A stretch of DNA of 64,000 nt. It comes from Psoroptes ovis (taxonomy: Eukaryota > Arthropoda > Arachnida > Sarcoptiformes > Psoroptidae). Of this stretch, positions 14,571-26,541 are shown piece after piece. How positions within the stretch are numbered: position 1 is the stretch's first letter; the number at the start of each line of letters is the position of its first letter. The position numbers and the translations under genes were made by a program. The notes beneath the pieces are model-generated. The model was not told the DNA's origin and searched no databases. It saw only the letters and a program-made list of their open reading frames with translations. Where the stretch lies: assembly GCA_002943765.1 (NCBI GenBank), contig PQWQ01000009.1, positions 1,550,001-1,614,000 of the forward strand, written 5' to 3'.

Positions 14571-14644
14571 GGTTGTCCCAAAAGTTCTTGTCGATTTTCC
14601 AATCATTTTCAACTAAATAACCGGCGAAAACTTTACGGACAACC
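14571..14644. mobile_element. Palindromic mariner-type MITE, copy 2
   Basis: A 74-bp copy with TA on both sides, beginning ggttgtcccaaaagttcttg and ending ctttacggacaacc. Arms differ by a few substitutions, so this copy is slightly decayed. Confidence 0.85.
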
Positions 14645-15274
14645 TAATACATTCAATGTAATGTATATAAATATAAATATATTTTTTTTCGAAAAAATAA
14701 AATAAAAAAATTCCCAAGAGAAATAATCTAAATGCTTTCACACGCTACCTTTTTTCAAGCAATATTTTTCAAAATTCTACATTTTCAAAAATATAAATGA
14801 AATTATATAATAATAATAATAATAATCACAAATGAATGATAAAATTCCTGTTTTATTTTTTATTTTTTTTTAATACAAAACAATTGTAATTGTAATAATA
14901 ACAATAGCAATAGCAATGATGATGATGATGAACTGGACACAAATATAGACTGGTTTTCTATGTTTTTCTATTTCAATATTTCTTGATCTTTGTAGAAATG
15001 AAATGTTAAGAAAAAAATTCATTTCTTTTAGTTCTTTTTGTCTTAGATCATTGCATTTGATTCATTCATTTTATATTTATATTTTAAGAAAATATGAATA
15101 CACACAAATGGATCAAGTAAAGCAAAAAAAAAAATCAAATATTTTCAAATATCAAAAATAATGGTGTAAATAATGGTGATACCGTATATGTCAAAGACAA
15201 AAATATAAATATAAATAAAAATTGTTTCATCATCATTCGAAAACAATTGAAATTATTTCATTTCATTTCATTTA

Positions 15275-15352
15275 GGTTGCCCGAAAAATTTTGGCCGATT
15301 TTCATACGACAACTCTATCGATTAATCGGCCAGAACTTTTCGGACAATAACC
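15275..15352. mobile_element. Palindromic mariner-type MITE, copy 3 (3-bp insertion)
   Basis: A 78-bp copy flanked by TA. The left end is ggttgcccgaaaaattttgg. The right end reads cggacaataacc, where the other copies have cggacaacc, so three extra bases sit in the right terminal repeat. The centre (cgacaactctatcgattaat) also departs from the family. Confidence 0.8.
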
Positions 15353-15642
15353 TAATATTTCACCTGAAGAACAAGATGAAAAAAAATAAAGGTGAGAAAT
15401 AATATATCTATTATTATTATTAATCACATTTGTCTTTTTGTGTGTTTATGTTTATTTGTTTGTTGTCAAAAAAAAAAAAAAAAAAAATTGTCAATTGTTC
15501 AAGAAACAATTCAAAAGAAGAAGCAGCAGCAGTGGACAAATATTGTCTTTGATATCATTCGCTTCGTTGAATTGTTTTATAATAATTGTCGCTGAATGAT
15601 GATAATGATAATTTCATTGTCTAATTTACACTGAGTGTATTC

Positions 15643-15664
15643 GTGTGTGTGTGTGTGTGTGTGT
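15643..15664. repeat. (GT)n microsatellite
   Basis: Eleven GT units in intergenic DNA between the transposon copy at 15275 and the type I membrane-protein gene. Confidence 0.9.
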
Positions 15665-16421
15665 AGTAAACTGTGTCCATTCATGATTGTTCTCGAGAAA
15701 ACTGGTCAAATTCAATAAAAACTTGTCAATACGAATACAACAGACAATAAAACATAATGATTTCATTGTATTAAAATGATTTTTTTGGAAAAATAAAACA
15801 ATGCCAAACATGGGTATATAATGTAAAGTTTTTGAATTCGAAAATTGATTATAGTTTGACATTTAAAATTCTTTAAAAAAATTTCTTCAAGAATCAAATC
15901 TTTTCAACACATTTTTTTTGGTGTGAAATTTTCAAAAAGTCTTCGGCGTATTTCATTGTATTTGAATAATTCTTAATGAATATTTTTCAGAAAAACAATG
16001 ATTTTGGCCTTTTTGATAATGTCAATCATCAATCAACTACCTACTACATTTTAATTACAGAGGTGCAAATCCAGAAAAAATTCGGCATTTACTCTCCATG
16101 AGATACAATTTTTTTTTGTGAATGAATGAATGGAAAAATATGATTGGAAATGACACATTATGACAACAGAAGATAATGAGAATTTAGATTTCGCATTTCT
16201 CAGGGAATTTGTCATCATCTTTCTTCAGCTTTGAATGAGTGAATGAGCTTTGATTGCAGATAATATTTCAAGACAAAATATGAGAATTTTTTTCGCCGAC
16301 CTTTGACATTTACAAATAATTATAATTTCCATTTATTTTGGATGCGAAAATTTTAAGTATTAAGTACACACGTGCCATTCAAAATTGTTTTAGCTGACCA
16401 AAAAAATGTATAGCCTTATAT

Positions 16422-16427
16422 TTTATT
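16422..16427 (-). terminator. AATAAA overlapping the stop codon of the type I membrane-protein gene
   Basis: On the minus strand the stop codon TAA (16425-16423) lies inside an AATAAA hexamer (16427-16422). A second AATAAA lies at 16337-16332, which would give a more usual 3' UTR of about 90-110 nt. Which one is used cannot be told from sequence. Confidence 0.35.
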
Positions 16428-18037
16428 TGCGTTTTTTCTTCGATATTTTTGTTGGACTTTTCGATTTCTTCGAAAGGATTTTTTTCGATCGATCATCCAG
16501 AGATGATGAATTATTTTTTCTGGATACACTACTACTTCGTTCATCTTTATCATGTTTCTTAGATGTTGACACTTCGGACAGAGTTGATTTTTTCAACGAA
16601 GATTCTACGGTTGATGATTGTATTCCTTTCAATGTACGGCTTTTACCATTTGCTGTCGTACTACTTTTTTCGTTTACATTCGATGAATTTGACCCCACTG
16701 CAGCAGTCGATGAAGCAACATTATCATTTGTATTACTGGTGACAAATGAATCAACCATTCCAGGCGCCGATGGTGGTGGTGGTGATGGTGGTTTCGCCAC
16801 CGGAGGTGGTGGTGGCAATATTTTTGCTGGTTTTTTATTATGTTTCTGCGACGGCGGCTTCGTTGGTTCTTTGGGCTTTTTCTTGCTTTTCGTAACCGTA
16901 CGACTCTTTTCTTTTGGTTCAATAATTGAAGAACTATCCGAAGAAAATATTCGATTAGCTTGAACAATATTACGTTTAGAATTTATTTGTGAAATATGTT
17001 TCGATACTTGTCGTATTATTCGTCGTTGATCATAACAACATTTACACAAGAACAATAGCTCAACGATTGCAATCACAATGAATAATATTAGTAAAAACAT
17101 TACTACATGAATTTCGAGAAATATTTGTGATGAATTAAAATATGATTCAAGTAAATTTGAAAAAATCAAAAAACAAACCGATACGAATATTGATGCTTGG
17201 TTCATTGTTATACAGGAAAAATTGCAACCGAATTCGAGTGATAGGACCACCAAATATTGGAAAACGATAAACAAATTCATCATCACCGAATAACAATACA
17301 AAACCTTCATCATTTACATAACAATATCGAATCAATGGAAATGATTTCAACAGCACATTTGATTTACAACGATTATGTGTGACAATAGTTTCATCGTTAC
17401 AATACATGAAATTAATTCTGCTATCAACAATGTTTGTATTCCATTTATAATTAATTATCGTAATTGATTTTTCATCATTTTTCATGAATGAAATTATATT
17501 ACTCTTCATTGTAGATATTGGAAATTGTTGATCATTATTACTGCCATAGAAATCCGTAGAAAATTCTTCAATTTTTCCTTTATTTAAATTGATTAATAAA
17601 TTTTTTTTGTGGCCAAATATTGCTAAATAATCATCCGAGTTAATATTATCATTCGGATTATTATTAATATCACTGTTATTATTATTATTTTGATTAAAAT
17701 TTAAATGTAAAATTACTGTTGAACGTATTTGATCTTTTTCGAGAAAATTTCCATACAAATCAAATTGTTTAATAAATGGCCAACGATTAAATAATGATCG
17801 ATCACTATTACTATCATTGGTGTTCGATGATAATGGCCATGTTTGTGTCCATAAATTTTTTTTAGCATAATCAATCAGATATGAATTGAAATTTTTCGTT
17901 ATAAACAGTAATGATTTATTAGACAATTCTCCAATGGTCATAATTGATTCAACTTTAGGCTCAAATGTGATTGCATTCAAACGGATAGGAGTGAATAATA
18001 CAAGTACAGCCAGCAATAATGAAAAATTGTGAATCAT
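16423..18037 (-). CDS. Type I membrane protein with proline-rich basic tail, family not recognised
   Basis: Two exons, 18037-17179 and 17102-16423, joined over a 76-nt intron (gtttgt...catgtag). Codon GTA is split after its first base and the two frames merge exactly, giving 512 residues. Residues 1-22 are a signal peptide (hydrophobic LLLAVLVLF, cleavage likely after LNA). The ectodomain runs to about residue 287. It has Asn-rich loops, several N-x-S/T sites and few cysteines. Near its end is a stretch (FVLLFGDDEFVYRFPIFGG) that could be beta-propeller-like, which is a guess. A transmembrane helix covers about 288-306, followed by CKCC. The roughly 200-residue cytoplasmic tail is rich in Lys and Ser with a PPPPP run at 383-387 and PPSPPPPSAP after it, which are candidate SH3/WW/EVH1 ligands. 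It ends in KKKRK. It is transcribed away from Nup160. Confidence 0.75.
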
Positions 18038-20557
18038 AATTTGATTAAAATCTAATAAAATTCAAATAATTCAAAAAAATATCCCAATGTGTGGACTTAA
18101 CTGCGTGCTTTTCATGGTTTTATATGAGGAATTTTTGCATTGATTTATATAATTCAATTTTGGCCAAATCAAATTGAAAATCATTGAAAGTCAAATTCCG
18201 ATAAAATCTTTAAGTAATATTTCCATTTCAAATAAGATGCTACCAATACACAAACTAGCACGCGTATTGAAATTTAAATAATTTTCGATATCTTCTTCTT
18301 CTTCGCCTTTTTCTCAAAAACAATAATTTAAATTATTCAAATTCAAATTATTAAGATGCAATCATACATTATTATTCACATTTTTACAACAAAAAAAGCC
18401 ATGATTTGAAATGATGATTTGTTATCATTGAAATTATTTTGATTGTTCAAGTCAATTCAATTTAGTCAAAATTTAAATTTACATAAGATGCATCTTCATT
18501 CAGTTTGTGATTAGCCAAACAATGATTTACAAAAAAATTGAATTGTTGACTTCAAGGACCGAAATGATCATAAATAATAATAATAAATGAATAATGTTCA
18601 AATCCATGAATACTTATTGAAATCTTTACATTTGAAAATTCAAAGCTAAAATTTTGCAAACATCTGCATATGATTGTTTTCAATGGTCTTGTACGTGGTA
18701 TTTTTCAATTTTTTTTTTCGTTGAACAATATGCCAAAATTTAAATTTATTTCCATTGAAATAAATGAAATATCTTTAAGGATGATCATATTTATGCAAAT
18801 TTTACTCGTTTTCGGCAGATTTTTTTGCATCATTATCGTTGATATATCTTCATGAATTATAATATGTTCATAACTTAATCATTTGGTGAATGAAAATTGA
18901 AATGCAAATATCATTCATATTTTGAATATTCATATTTAAATTACACACACATATATCCGAATGATGATGACAAGCAATATATTTCATGCAATTCAATTTG
19001 ACAGGTGTTGTTTGAATTCATTTCGATATTTATTTATTTATTTATTTCTTGCCCAAATATTCAGCTCCTGTGGCTTTTTTTGCTTCTTCGAGTTAAAATA
19101 CTTCTTTCAAAAGTTTGATCAAGTATCCAGGATTTCCAGTTAAATCAAACGTATTACCGACACCTGTTTCTCCCTTCTTCAGAAAAAAATTAAATTATCC
19201 CTTGCCATAAATTATATTTGAATAAATTTATGGTCAAAAAATGAAATTGCGCAGCATTTTGCAGGGATATTTCATTCAAAATTGGATTAAAGTTATCCGA
19301 AACATTTTTCAAGTGAAATCAGGGGTTATTCAACAAAAAATGGGCATTTTCAAAGGCAAAACGAATGAAATATGATATTCAAATTGTGGAAAAATAAAAT
19401 AAAATAAAATAAATCGGCACATACTTGATTTCGATGAAATTTCATCGAACAATTGTTCAGATCCAAATCGTTTTGGCTTGCTTTTTTCGGTTAATCATAT
19501 CACTGTTTGTATTCAGGTAATTGGTCCATGTTCATTTGTATTCATAAATACACACACAAATTACAAACACAATTAATTCATTGATTATCTTTCATGTTTT
19601 CTCACATTTAAAATTATTCATGTTTTATTTTTGTTTATTTTCGTTTATAATAGTCAATGTTTCACAATTATAAAAGTAAAATAACCATGGAATTGGATTA
19701 AATTTAGTTTATAGATTGGTATTGTTTTCATTCGCTCATTTTTTTTTTTTTTTTTTTTGTAATAAATGATTTTTGGTAATTTTATTTAATAATTAAGCTA
19801 AACTGCCGGACAATTGGAAGATTATTTTTTTGTTGAATCAATTAATCAAGGCACAAGTTTAAAATGATTATAAATTGATCAATATTTTGTCCAATAATTT
19901 AAAAACAATTGATCATAATTTGAGTTATGTGATTTATTGGTCATTTCAAATTTTTTTTTTTGTTCGAAATTTCTATTTTAACTCAAGTTGATTCTTGTTG
20001 GTAGAAATGATTTAATTAGCGCGTTTATTGAAATATCAACCGGTGGCCTTTTAACAGCGTTTCACGTGATTATCTGGGATTTAAATTTAGCTTGGATTTT
20101 GCTTTTTCCGGAAAAAAACTGTGATATTTAAAGTTTAAATTGAAGTCGAAGACAGTTTAAGAGACAATTATTACAAAAAATTCATACTGTCTCATTGAAT
20201 TTTAATGCTAGTAGCATTTATGAGTGAATGCGCCTTTTAATGGATTCCCTGAACGCTTGCATTGCATGTGCTACTACCTTTTTCGAATGCCTATGGAATC
20301 AAACCACATTTTCATTTTATATTCGATAACAATTATGTTTAATTCATTAAATTAAGATCATAATTTTAATTGAAATTTGATTCAATCCAGATTAATTAAT
20401 TAAAATATTGTTCTAAATCTTAATCTCTAAGTTAATGAACTATTTGTATTGATATTTGTTGTGTGAATCTCTCAAAATTTCTGTCTAAAATTGTCAATGA
20501 CATTTTGGTTTTGCCGGCATTCTCTGTTTATATGATTTTGATTTTGATAAACACAAA
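18038..20557. other. Shared upstream region between two divergent genes
   Basis: This 2.5-kb interval separates the starts of the type I membrane-protein gene (minus) and Nup160 (plus), so it should hold both promoters. I see no clear TATA box or core-promoter motif. It contains poly-T runs near 19740 and 19960 and AT-rich filler, and no coding frame. Confidence 0.5.
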
Positions 20558-23500
20558 ATGAATGATGAGAATTTGATTGTAATCAATTGTAAGTTCGATT
20601 TCGATATAAAAATTTAAATTCATTCAATTAATTTTACTTTCTGATCAGGTGCAAGCAACAGCACATTACAAGATTTAAAAATTCCAAAATGTTCTGGTGT
20701 TTTTACATATGCCAATAGCGATGATTTAGCATCAGTCACCGGTAATCGTTATATTGTTTGGTGAGTTTTTCTTTGAATTTTTGATATGGGTTCAGAGATA
20801 ATTCATATTTCATTAACAGGAGAACCAATGATGACATTCTGGAGTTGAGTGAACATAGTTTACATCGTGATTTACAGTATAATGAATTACGGATAAAATT
20901 TAAAAATAGTCTGATATTACAAAATGGTGTAACGATTCAAGAAGCTGATAATAAAATTATTTTACTTGTAACTACTATTGTATCAGCTCATCGGATAATT
21001 TTTCGTCATCCGAGTCAATTGGTATTAATTTATTATTTAATTGTATTGGAATTTAATTAATTATATCCTTTCTATAGCATACGAACCCACAATCATTGAG
21101 TTCATTGTCATGTCTAGGACCATCATTGTCATCATCCCAAAATCTATCTTGTTATTCAATTTTTTCCAATGTCACCTGTTTGAATGATGCTGACACCAGT
21201 TTTGTTCAATTACAAAATTCATTTTCACAAAATGCTGTTCTTGGATCACCAACAGCATTGCCATATCTATCATGTTGTTCATGGTGTAACACCGATGATT
21301 TGGATGGATTTTTCATTCTATCAACCACCAATGGATCATTACAAATCATTCATTTACCATCATCATCAAATTCGAATGAACTACAATCAGAAATCAAAAT
21401 ACAAACATTCAATTTGAAGCAAAGTAATTTGATTGGAAAACTTTTCTCAAGTTATTTACCATCTCTCAAGTATGTTCAGTCATTTCGAATGTTCAAATGA
21501 ATATATTTTAATTTTTAATTCCACTTTTTAGTAAATCGCCAAGTACTTTTGCTGCTGAATCGGCCATTTCGTTACTTCGTTGTAATATGGCTGATGATGA
21601 TCTGATTTTTGCTCTTTGTAATGATGGCCGAATTCGAGTGATATCAATGAAACAACAAACAATCATAATCATACATAATCTAATTAGTCGAACAATGTTA
21701 AATGAAAAAGACCAAAAGTTGGACGATGGTAAACCAACATTGATTAGCACTCAAAAGCCAGTATCGATGAAATTTTGGTGGTATGAAAATGAAACATATT
21801 TACCAAATTTAGTTGTGTATTGTACTGACAATGATTATAATCAATTCTATTTTTATCAAATCATATTACCAACGAATCAATCGCCGACCAAAAACCATCA
21901 TTCCGTTCGTCAACATCATCAATCATTCAATACTATTAATCAAGAACCTCATTTAAAATATTTATTTAAACGTTTCATTCCTAGCGAGTTTGAATTGATT
22001 GATTATTTTATTGACAACAGCCAATTGTGGGCCATGTGGCAGTATGATGAAATTATTAATCTACAGTTTTATTCAATCGAAACAAATGACACTGAACAAC
22101 CATTAGAATGGGTCCCTGTCATTTCAGATGTTAATGCACATCCAGAAATCGGTTTGCGTCCACCATCAATGAATCCACGTGAATTTTATATCAATGAAAT
22201 ATTTTGGAAAGGTAATTTCTCATGCCACACAATTTCCAAAGCAATCAATATTTTGAAACGTAGTCTTGGTGAAGAGAAAAATATTAGCGAACGAAATGTA
22301 TTCAAAATTGATTTGTTAAATCAAGAAGCAGTGAAACTTGTTGATAATATTATCAGAGATCAAGCTGGAAATCAATTAGAAATGAATGTTCAAGAATATT
22401 TTAAATTTGAAATAGATGCTTGGAATAAATTGTATCAATTTTGTCTTGATTATCATGTGGTTGAAAATGAACCGTTATCAATATTTGTTGATCCAAAAAC
22501 TGGTGTCAAAGGTATTGTACGAAAATCACGGCTGGAATTCATTTCATCGTTATCATCGTTTGATGATATGATCAATCATTATTTCTTACATTGTAAACAA
22601 AATAATGCCAAAGAATATCAGCAAAATTGCCATGCCTCGAATAATCAGTCATCTGTGAATCAAAACAATGATTATCTGGATTTATATTCAATATCATCAC
22701 TCGAATATCGTATACAAACTTTGATAAAACCAATACAAAATTCTCATTTCATGAATCAAACATCGGATATGTTTTCAATTGTTGAAAATATGAAAATTAG
22801 TATATTAGCATTATTACATGGAATGTCAGCAATTAATGTTACATTGAAAGATAAAGCCATATTAGATTTTGAAGCATTTATCCAGCGTTTATCAAGTTTC
22901 AGTACCAAAACAGAACTTTCCATTGTTGAAATTACTAAAAAAATTGCCGAAAATTCATTATTACCTGAAATGCCTTCACTTTCCGATCATTCATTTGTGC
23001 TATTGATTGAAGATTTTTTCGAAAAATGTCCATATGTCGTTGAGGCTATTAAATTCTTTATTGCACAATTAAGTTTTGACTTTATGACCAAAAACGATAT
23101 CAATGCCTATCTTGCATCGAATAATGACTTATTATTAACATCAAATTATAAAGATTCACTGGCCAAAATGGATGAAGCATTACATACGGAAATCAAACCA
23201 TTGTTCACTAACCTATTATCAAGTCAATCTGGTCTGGAATTTACTGTTTCCACTATTTCAATAATGATACGAAAACGTTATAAATTTTGCAGAGATTTAT
23301 TTCTATTGCAATACATGTTGACTAGTTTTCATTCTAAAGTCACCAATGATTATCGTACCAAAATTATTGAAGATGTCAAAGAATTTATGATACCGGCAAC
23401 AGCTCAACTAATGTTTGCATTGAATCATTTATGCTGGATTTGTGAAACACCAATGATTACATCGAATATTTGGTGGTCAGACTCATCAGAATTAAATAAT

Positions 23501-26211
23501 CAATTGTCATGTAATGTAACATCAATTGTTGATATGAATGCATCATTATCATCCAATGTAAATGTCTCAAATCGTGGTTCATCATTTGAAAATTGTGAAT
23601 TATTGTCAGTATTGGAAATGAGAGATTATATCAATTTGAATCGAGTTGGATTGCTTTCAAATGAATCAATTTTTTATAAAGCTTATCCACATGCAAATAT
23701 TCTGTATTTTTTCTGTCAATTTTCTGGTAGTGTCCACGCTAAACGTTTACTTAGCTATTCAATGACTTGGGACTATAATCAAGGCACATTGGATCAATCT
23801 ACATTGACTGGCGAAGGTATTTGGTCGAATTTATTGCCAATGTATATGGAAGCAATATGTCAATTATTGTGGCCTTTTTCACCTGGCCAATTCAAATTGG
23901 CCGAATTTCTTATTGGTTTTGGACAATATCATTTAGTTGAACGTTATGTCGATAAATTGAATCCATGGTGTGATATGTTTTCACATGGTCGTAATTTTGC
24001 ACGTGGAATATGTTACCTAATGACTGGTGATGGCGAAAAAGCAATTGATCAATTTGAACACTCTTTGAATGGTATCAATGCGGAACCATTTTTGTCTAAA
24101 ATATTTGTTCAAAGATCAAAACAAAATGAAATCAATGGAAAAGATGATGACACCAATCGTGATTTGGAAAAAATACAAAATCAAAAACATAATGAATCAG
24201 TAAAACAAATGAATTCTCGTACCGTTTTCCGTTATTATGATAAATTGATACGTTTATTTAATCGTTATTCAACATTTGATTTGGTCGTTGATTTAGCCGA
24301 ATGTGCCTTGAAACAAATCAGAAAAGATACTGATCCAGATTTTGAGGAACATACATCAATTCTGCATTCAATTCTATTTTCTTGTCATTTACGTTTGGGT
24401 AATATCGAACAAGCATATGCATCAATGATCGATAATGTTGATCATGATCAAAAACAAAATTGTTTACGACAATTTATTGTACATTTATGTGAGAATAGAC
24501 TATTGAAGCAATTGGTCAGTTATTCGTATATCGGTATTGAAGATGATTTCATTGCCATATTAGAATCGAAAGCAAAATCATCATCATGTTTATTGTTGGA
24601 CAATCAAAAATCTGCAAAAAGTCATATTAAATTGGAATCTTCAGAAACAATAAATTATTATCAAATATTGTTCAGTTATTTTATAAATACATCAAATTAT
24701 CGTCGTGCTGCTCAATCTATTTATGATTATTATCGACAATTATGTCAAGAATATAGTGGCAGTGTTTGTGATGATCGAATTTTGAAATCACAAGCAAATG
24801 CATTACTGATCGCTAGAAATTGTTTGAAATGTTTGGATGATGAAAAATATGCATGGGTCGTCAAGAATTCATTGAAAAAATTTGATGATTCTACGCGTCA
24901 ACAAATGAAACGTAAACGTGGATATTTTTCAGATGATAATAAAATTATGAATGATAAATATAATCAAGACAAAACCATTATTGAAATTGTTGATGCTGAT
25001 GAATTATTACGTGAATATATTCTGATTGAAGCAAGATTATCGTTATTGAAACGAAATTCCAAAGAATATGTAATCGCTGCAACAACATTAAGTGCTGAAG
25101 AAACTCTTATTCTTTTTATTAATGCATCGATGTATGAACATTCATTTAAAATTGCTGAAATGTTCTCATTACCAATGGAATCAATATTTGATGGTATGAC
25201 ATCCAAATACATTCAACTTTTGGATGGAATTTATAATCGAAGAAGAATTGACAATGAAACAATGTTAGCATTGTTAGCACAATCTAGTGTCGATATTGAT
25301 CCGGATTTGAATGATGAACCGAAATTAAAATTACCGATTAATGATGAAAATTTCACAGTCGAAATGTTTGATGTATTCTATGAGAATTGTGCATCAAATA
25401 CTGAATGTGATTTCATTTGTTATTCATCATTATCGATTTGTGATCGCATGTGGCAACTTATCATGTATTATTTATATCAATACGAACGACAACCACGTAT
25501 ATCATCGAATTATTTCCGGACTGTAGCCGAAAAGCTATTGTCTAATGGTGTGATGATACCGATTTCTTTGCTGCAAATTTACAAGGTTTGTACCTATTCA
25601 AAAATTATTTCGATTTTTATTTGTTAATTGTTTTTCCCATCCTTAGAAATCTAATTGTCCAGAATTGTTACGATTATTGATGACATATGACTTTTTGTCC
25701 GAAGCAACACAATTATCGATCGATTATATGAATGCATTTATGGGTCATGGTGTTGAATATTTTGACATTACGGTAAATTTTGCTTGATTTTTTTCTGTTC
25801 ATATCATCATTTATATTTTATAATTATGTATTAGAATTACCTTTATCCTGGATGTAAACAAGTATGTGTACCAGTTCATTTATTTGATTGTTTGCACAAA
25901 ATCTTGGTGGAAGAAAATGATATCAAACGTTTTGAAAGCCAAAAAGAGCGAAAATTCCCGAATAAATTTTCGCTTTCATATTCAACAATGATGAACATTG
26001 ATAATGATAATAATTCTTTTGAAGATAATGAAGATGATCAAGTGCGTACGAAGCCAATTGATTATGAATCGGTAGGTGTTTTCTTACATATTTTCCAGAA
26101 TTTCCATTACTTATTTATCTCAATTTTTTTTTCATTTAAAAGCTTTTAAAAAATTTGACCAAAACCAGAGAACAATTGGAACAAACAATAATTTCATGTT
26201 CAAATTATTAA
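20558..26211 (+). CDS. Nup160: Nuclear pore protein Nup160
   Basis: Scaffold subunit of the Nup107-160 (Y) complex in the outer rings of the nuclear pore. Eight exons: 20558-20588, 20649-20760, 20820-21021, 21078-21469, 21532-25585, 25647-25772, 25835-26071 and 26143-26211. Introns are 56-71 nt and frame is kept at every junction, giving 1740 residues against about 1400 in vertebrates. The N-terminal half is the beta-propeller: VTGNRYIVW, then NDDILEL, NGVTIQEADNKIILLVTT and FALCNDGRIRV match the family in order. The C-terminal half is the helical solenoid: KFCRDLFLLQYML (about 831), LNPWC (about 1056), YYDKLIRLF (about 1147), CLRQFIVHLCE (about 1222) and YAWVV (about 1352). The last exon keeps the short helical end. 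Extra length is Asn/Lys-rich insertions. The ATG at 20558 is the first in a frame open since a stop at 20498. Exon 1 supplies only ten residues and is the least certain part. Confidence 0.96.
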
Positions 26212-26321
26212 GAGAAAAAAATTTGATAATTGTTTTTGTATTATTAATTTATAATTGTAATGTCGAAAAAGCGAAAAACTTTTAACAAAAAGTTTATTAA
26301 CGTAATTATCATTGATATCAA

Positions 26322-26327
26322 AATAAA
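26322..26327 (+). terminator. Probable poly(A) signal of Nup160
   Basis: AATAAA lies about 110 nt after the Nup160 stop codon at 26209-26211 and is the first such hexamer on the plus strand. It lies in the roughly 330-bp gap to the stop of the convergent Ig-protein gene. Confidence 0.45.
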
Positions 26328-26410
26328 AAATATGATGAATTTTATTATGAAACAAAAAAAAGCATGAAATAATTTATTGTCAATTCATTTTGGATTCACA
26401 TGAATTCGGA

Positions 26411-26416
26411 TTTATT
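26411..26416 (-). terminator. Probable poly(A) signal of the DIP-like gene
   Basis: TTTATT on the plus strand is AATAAA on the minus strand, about 125 nt past the stop codon at 26544-26542. Another minus-strand AATAAA lies at 26378-26373. Both fall in the narrow gap to Nup160, so the two 3' UTRs may overlap. Confidence 0.4.
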
Positions 26417-26541
26417 TAATGGAAAATTGAATATTTTTCAAATGAAAATTCAAAATCAAAAAATCTATGATCAAATATCTATTAATTTATATAATGAAAA
26501 AAGAAAATTTCTTAAATTTTCATGCGTGTAAATCTTACGAT

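Larger units (their letters stand above)
4897..16422. other. 11.5-kb AT-rich intergenic region
   Basis: No coding frame with a plausible start, splice signals or recognisable domain was found. It carries three copies of the 75-bp palindromic transposon (9016, 14571 and 15275), (CA)n or (GT)n tracts at 7184-7207 and 15643-15664, a (GATC)n-like tract near 8383-8398, a (GATA)n tract near 9990-10006, a short 9-10-bp tandem of ctaagact-type units at 12391-12428, and several poly-A/T runs. A 12-bp perfect hairpin lies at 6530-6560. Confidence 0.6.

Noticed and set aside
16406..16963. 185-codon plus-strand frame
   Set aside because: It is the antisense shadow of the second exon of the type I membrane-protein gene. 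The minus strand has a signal peptide, a transmembrane helix and a matching splice junction.
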